A stretch of 64,000 bases of DNA, taken from assembly GCA_026874595.1 (NCBI GenBank), contig CM049311.1:53137676-53201675 (forward strand). Direction: 5' to 3'. Source of the stretch: Sipunculus nudus (taxonomy: Eukaryota > Annelida > Sipuncula > Golfingiida > Sipunculidae). Shown here one piece after another: positions 51,901-57,900 of this stretch. The position numbers were made by a program, and so were the translations under genes. The notes below the pieces were generated by a model. It was not told the DNA's origin, searched no databases, and saw only the letters and a list, made by a program, of their open reading frames with translations. How positions within the stretch are numbered: the stretch's first letter is position 1; every line of letters starts with the position of its first letter.

Positions 51901-54900
51901 CAGATAAAACAGCTGATAGCCGCTGGGATTTCATACAAGATTACTCAATATATATACAATCAGGACCTGTCAACGCTTTAGGATGACGCTTCACGTCAAT
52001 ATCAATAGAGAACAGACTTCGTTAAACTATGATACAAAACACCGTACTTATTGTCACCGAGTTTCTGGTGACAGTGCCTCTTTCCCAAATCATATTTTTT
52101 ATCATATATAACAGCTGAGCGCCGTGACCCATGGTTCCCTTTTTTTTAAAGAGACAGAATAATACAAAAACTAAAACAATTTTTAGACAGATTTATAGGG
52201 CTTGTGGTCATCATTTATTTTGTTTACAAACTAACTGGTAGTAGCATTACTGGCACAACCAGGCAAACATAAGCCATTTTAAAACTACAAGCACGTGGAA
52301 TGCAGGTTCCCCAAAACTGAATTCAACATACAGTATTTCTATATTGTATTTACTTCAGGTTCATACTGCACCAGAAATAAAAATAAATTCAGGAACATAT
52401 TCAAAGACTTATTTATTAACTTTTTGTGTACACAATGGGTATGTTTTAAATATGATCTGTTTCCATTTATAGCACATGTGCATAAATATTCTTCATATTG
52501 TGTATGCATTGCAGAATCAGTATTCTGAACACATACATTTAATTTGTTTTCACACTGCATTTATGGGAATAACATATAAATGAATTCTGTATTTTAACCA
52601 CCTCCCAATGTGGTTTCACTGATGTGAATCAAATGTGAATGAATGCTTGTGTAGTGTGAAAAGAACTTGGAATTATAGACAGCAAAGTGGTATTTGATCT
52701 TATATATAGTGAATACAGGGGTAGTGTGTACACGGCTTTATTGTGAATACAGGTACTGGCCCTCTGGTTACCAAAGATGGTCAGATAAGAGACTCAGTGT
52801 TGTTTATGGTTAAACTTATTAGGAGGACTCCATGAGAAGTTGGCAGCCGCTGAAAGAGAAAGGGATACAGCCATACAGGCCAAGGAGGAGCTGGAACAGC
52901 AATTGGCAGGAATACAGACAACAGCTGAGAATGGTAACAAGGTGTGTGGCCTATCCTGAGCATGGGTTGCCTTACTTGTAAATCAATGCTTTATCCCTGG
53001 AGTGCCATTGAGATTTTACTACTGGTACTGGTCAACAGTCTTGCCCCTTGAATAGTTTGTTCATTGTTGTATATTTTTGGGTTCAAAGCAGAGAGAGTCA
53101 GCTGCTATTATTCATTACTATTCTTGCATACCATAAATGGAGGATCATTTTCTGATTTTGTGACTTCACTTTTAATTATATCACATATACAAGAAAACAT
53201 CATGATAATTCAGATGCTTGAAACTTGCTTGAAATCCTCAGTTTTTGCCTTTCCCTAGGTTCAGATATGTTCAACATAGATTTTGGCATCCTGCAAAATA
53301 TTAAATGAAGTCAAGGATAAAACTTATATTATTAGGTCCCATGAATAACAACTTCACTTTAAATATCTGTCACAGTTCTGTGTAACAGTATACTTGAAGA
53401 ATACTGCTTTTTATCAGAGAATTAACCACATCATCCAGGGATTCTGAAGTTCAGTGTTAAACTTGTGAATTTACCATAATAAAGGGGAGATTTTTTTCAA
53501 TTTGTGGGAAATGTATGATTACTTATGCCTAAGTATATATACCAGCCATTTTCTATAACAGCAAATATTGCTAAGTTTCAAAACTGGTGACCTTTACCTT
53601 GATAGCTCAAATCTGCAGGGGGGGGGGAAACATGTTTGAACTTTAATTTTCTTGACATGGTGCCAACAAGTTTTTTTAGAAATAGGCTACAAGGTTGCAT
53701 TACCAGCTTTTTCAAGCCTTCAGAAGATCTGTTTGTTACTTTTCAGTCACTTCAGGATGAAATACAGCAGCTGAAAGACTCACTAAAACACACAGAGGAT
53801 GAGCTGAAAGAGTCCAGAGCCCAGCTGCAGACCATGGCTGATGAGAAGGTCACCCTGGAGGTCAAAATGGCTGAGCTTGAGGAACACAAGGAAGGTAAGA
53901 ATTAGGCTGCACTCCGTCAGTTTGTCATCAGTTATAATGTTACAGAGTAGCATGGTTGTTAAGGCATGTCATCAGTTATAATGTTACAGGATAGCATGGT
54001 GGTTAAGAAATGTCATCAGTTGTAATGGTACAGGGTAGCATGGTGGTTAAGAAATGTCATCAGTTGTAATGGTACAGGGTAGCATGGTGGTTAAGAAATG
54101 TCATCAGTTGTAATGGTACAGGATAGCATGGTGGTTAAGAAATGTCATCAGTTGTAATGGTACAGGGTAGCATGGTGGTTAAGAAATGTCATCAGTTGTA
54201 ATGGTACAGGATAGCATGGTGGTTAAGAAATGTCATCAGTTGTAATGTTACAGGGTAGCATGGTGGTTAAGAAATGTCATCAGTTGTAATGGTACAGGAT
54301 AGCATGGTGGTTAAGGCATGTCATCAGTTGTAATGGTACAGGGTAGCATGGTGGTTAAGGCATGTCATCAGTTATAATGTTACAGGATAGCATGATGGTT
54401 AAGAAATGTCATCAGTTGTAATGGTACAGGATAGCATGGTGGTTAAGGCATGTCATCAGTTATAATGTTACAGGATAGCATGGTGGTTAAGAAATGTCAT
54501 CAGTTGTAATGGTACAGGGTAGCATGGTGGTTAAGAAATGTCATCAGTTGTAATGGTACAGGGTAGCATGGTGGTTAAGAAATGTCATCAGTTGTAATGG
54601 TACAGGATAGCATGGTGGTTAAGAAATGTCATCAGTTGTAATGTTACAGGGTAGCATGGTGGTTAAGAAATGTCATCAGTTGTAATGGTACAGGATAGCA
54701 TGGTGGTTAAGGCATGTCATCAGTTGTAATGGTACAGGATAGCATGGTGGTTAAGAAATGTCATCAGTTGTAATGGTACAGGATAGCATGGTGGTTAAGA
54801 AATGTCATCAGTTGTAATGGTACAGGATAGCATGGTGGTTAAGAAATGTCATCAGTTGTAATGGTACAGGATAGCATGGTGGTTAAGAAATGTCATCAGT

Positions 54901-57900
54901 TGTAATGGTACAGGGTAGCATGGTGGTTAAGAAATGTCATCAGTTGTAATGGTACAGGGTAGCATGGTGGTTAAGAAATGTCATCAGTTGTAATGGTACA
55001 GGGTAGCATGGTGGTTAAGAAATGTCATCAGTTGTAATGGTACAGGATAGCTTGGTGGTTAAGGCATGTCATCAGTTGTAATGGTACAGGGTAGCATGGT
55101 GGTTAAGGCATGTCATCAGTTATAATGTTACAGGATAGCATGGTGGTTAAGGCATGTCATCAGTTGTAATGGTACAGGATAGCATGGTGGTTAAGAAATG
55201 TCATCAGTTGTAATGGTACAGGATAGCATGGTGGTTAAGAAATGTCATCAGTTGTAATGGTACAGGATAGCATGGTGGTTAAGAAATGTCATCAGTTGTA
55301 ATGGTACAGGATAGCATGGTGGTTAAGAAATGTCATCAGTTGTAATGTTACAGGGTAGCATGGTGGTTAAGAAATGTCATCAGTTGTAATGGTACAGGAT
55401 AGCATGGTGGTTAAGGCATGTCATCAGTTGTAATGGTACAGGATAGCATGGTGGTTAAGAAATGTCATCAGTTGTAATGGTACAGGATAGCATGGTGGTT
55501 AAGAAATGTCATCAGTTGTAATGGTACAGGATAGCATGGTGGTTAAGAAATGTCATCAGTTGTAATGGTACAGGATAGCATGGTGGTTAAGAAATGTCAT
55601 CAGTTGTAATGGTACAGGGTAGCATGGTTGTTAAGGCATGTCATCAGTTATAATGTTACAGGATAGCATGGTGGTTAAGGCATGTCATCAGTTGTAATGG
55701 TACAGGATAGCATGGTGGTTAAGGCATGTCATCAGTTGTAATGGTACAGGGTAGCATGGTGGTTAAGAAATGTCATCAGTTGTAATGGTACAGGATAGCA
55801 TGGTGGTTAAGAAATGTCATCAGTTGTAATGATACAGGATAGCATGGTGGTTAAGGCATGTCATCAGTTGTAATGGTACAGGGTAGCATGGTGGTTAAGG
55901 CATGTCATCAGTTGTAATGGTACAGGGTAGCATGGTGGTTAAGAAATGTCATCAGTTGTAATGGTACAGGATAGCATGGTGGTTAAGGCATGTCATCAGT
56001 TGTAATGGTACAGGATAGCATGGTGGTTAAGGCATGTCATCAGTTGTAATGGTACAGGATAACATGGTGGTTAAGGCATGTCATCAGTTGTAATGGTACA
56101 GGATAACATGGTGGTTAAGGCATTGGACTGTAGAAGGGAAACACCACAAAATGAAGAAATGAAGCTGGAACCTCAGACGTTGCTTGAGTGTCTTAAAGAA
56201 CTTCAGATAATCCCTGGCTCTGTGCACCTAAAAACTTTAAATAATATATTCTTATATTATTCTTAATATACATCATAAGGATATGGCCAGTATTAAATAG
56301 TGCCATAGATGGATTCTCTAATGAGAAACTTGGTTTACCACAAGTGTAGCATTCCTTAATACCAAGACACATCGTGCATATATGACATGTCCTGAGACAT
56401 TGTAATAGTTGTAAATTTCTGTACACATTTGCCACTACCAGTTTTATCTCATTTGATTGAAAGTCATCTTAGTTTTTAACAGAACTGGACTTGCATTCTG
56501 TGAGTTTAGGGATAATGGATTGCAATAAGTGAGGATATTTGTATATCATAATTTACAGCAGTGTTTGGCATGAAACTGATTTGCTTATATTAAATTAGTA
56601 TATCAGATTGTGTATATTAGTGACAAACAAGAATGCAATGTTGCTTGAATACTTTGTGCTTTAACAGAATTTAGTGTTTCTGGGTTAACCAATTTGGGAA
56701 AGTATATGCAGAGGGTACAGAATAAAGTTTCCCACAGATTCTTAGTTTATTACAACATCCATGCAGTGACTTGCTTTATTCATGTAGTTTATTACAACAT
56801 CCATGCAGTGACTTGCTTTATTCATGTAGTTTATTACAACATCCATGCAGTGACTTGCTTTATTCATGTAGTTTATTACAACATCCATGCAGTGACTTGC
56901 TTTATTCATGTAGTTTATTACAACATCCATGCAGTGACTTGCTTTATTCATGTAGTTTATTACAACATCCATGCAGTGACTTGCTTTATTTATGTAGTTG
57001 ATTACAACATCCATGCAGTGACTTGCTTTATTCATGTAGTTTATTACAACATCCATGCAGTGACTTGCTTTATTCATGTAGTTGATTACAACATCCATGC
57101 AGTGACTTGCTTTATTTTTGTAGTTGATTACAACATCCATGCAGTGACTTGCTTTATTCATGTAGTTTATTACAACATCCATGCAGTGACTTGCTTTATT
57201 CATGTAGTTTATTACAACATCCATGCAGTGACTTGCTTTATTCATGTAGTTTATTACAACATCCATGCAGTGACTTGCTTTATTCATGTAGTTGATTACA
57301 ACATCCATGCAGTGACTTGCTTTATTCATGTAGTTGATTACAACATCCATGCAGTGACTTGCTTTATTCATGTAGTTTATTACAACATCCATGCAGTGAC
57401 TTGCTTTATTCATGTAGTTTATTACAACATCCATGCAGTGACTTGCTTTATTCATGTAGTTTATTACAACATCCATGCAGTGACTTGCTTTATTCATGTA
57501 GTTTATTACAACATCCATGCAGTGACCTGCTTTATTCATGTAGTTTATTACAACATCCATGCAGTGACCTGCTTTATTCATGTAGTTTATTACAACATCC
57601 ATGCAGTGACTTGCTTTATTCATGTAGTTTATTACAACATCCATGCAGTGACTTGCTTTATTCATGTAGTTTATTACAACGTCCATGCAGTGACTTGCTT
57701 TATTCATGTAGTTTATTACAACATCCATGCAGTGACTTGCTTTATTCATGTAGTTTATTACAACATCCATGCAGTGACTTGCTTTATTCATGTAGTTTAT
57801 TACAACATCCATGCAGTGACTTGCTTTATTCATGTAGTTTATTACAACATCCATGCAGTGACTTGCTTTATTCATGTAGTTTATTACAACATCCATGCAG

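Noticed and set aside
53922-56125. A cluster of functional tRNA genes
   Set aside because: Each unit has only a tRNA 5'-half-like segment; no anticodon stem, T-arm, B box or acceptor pairing is present.
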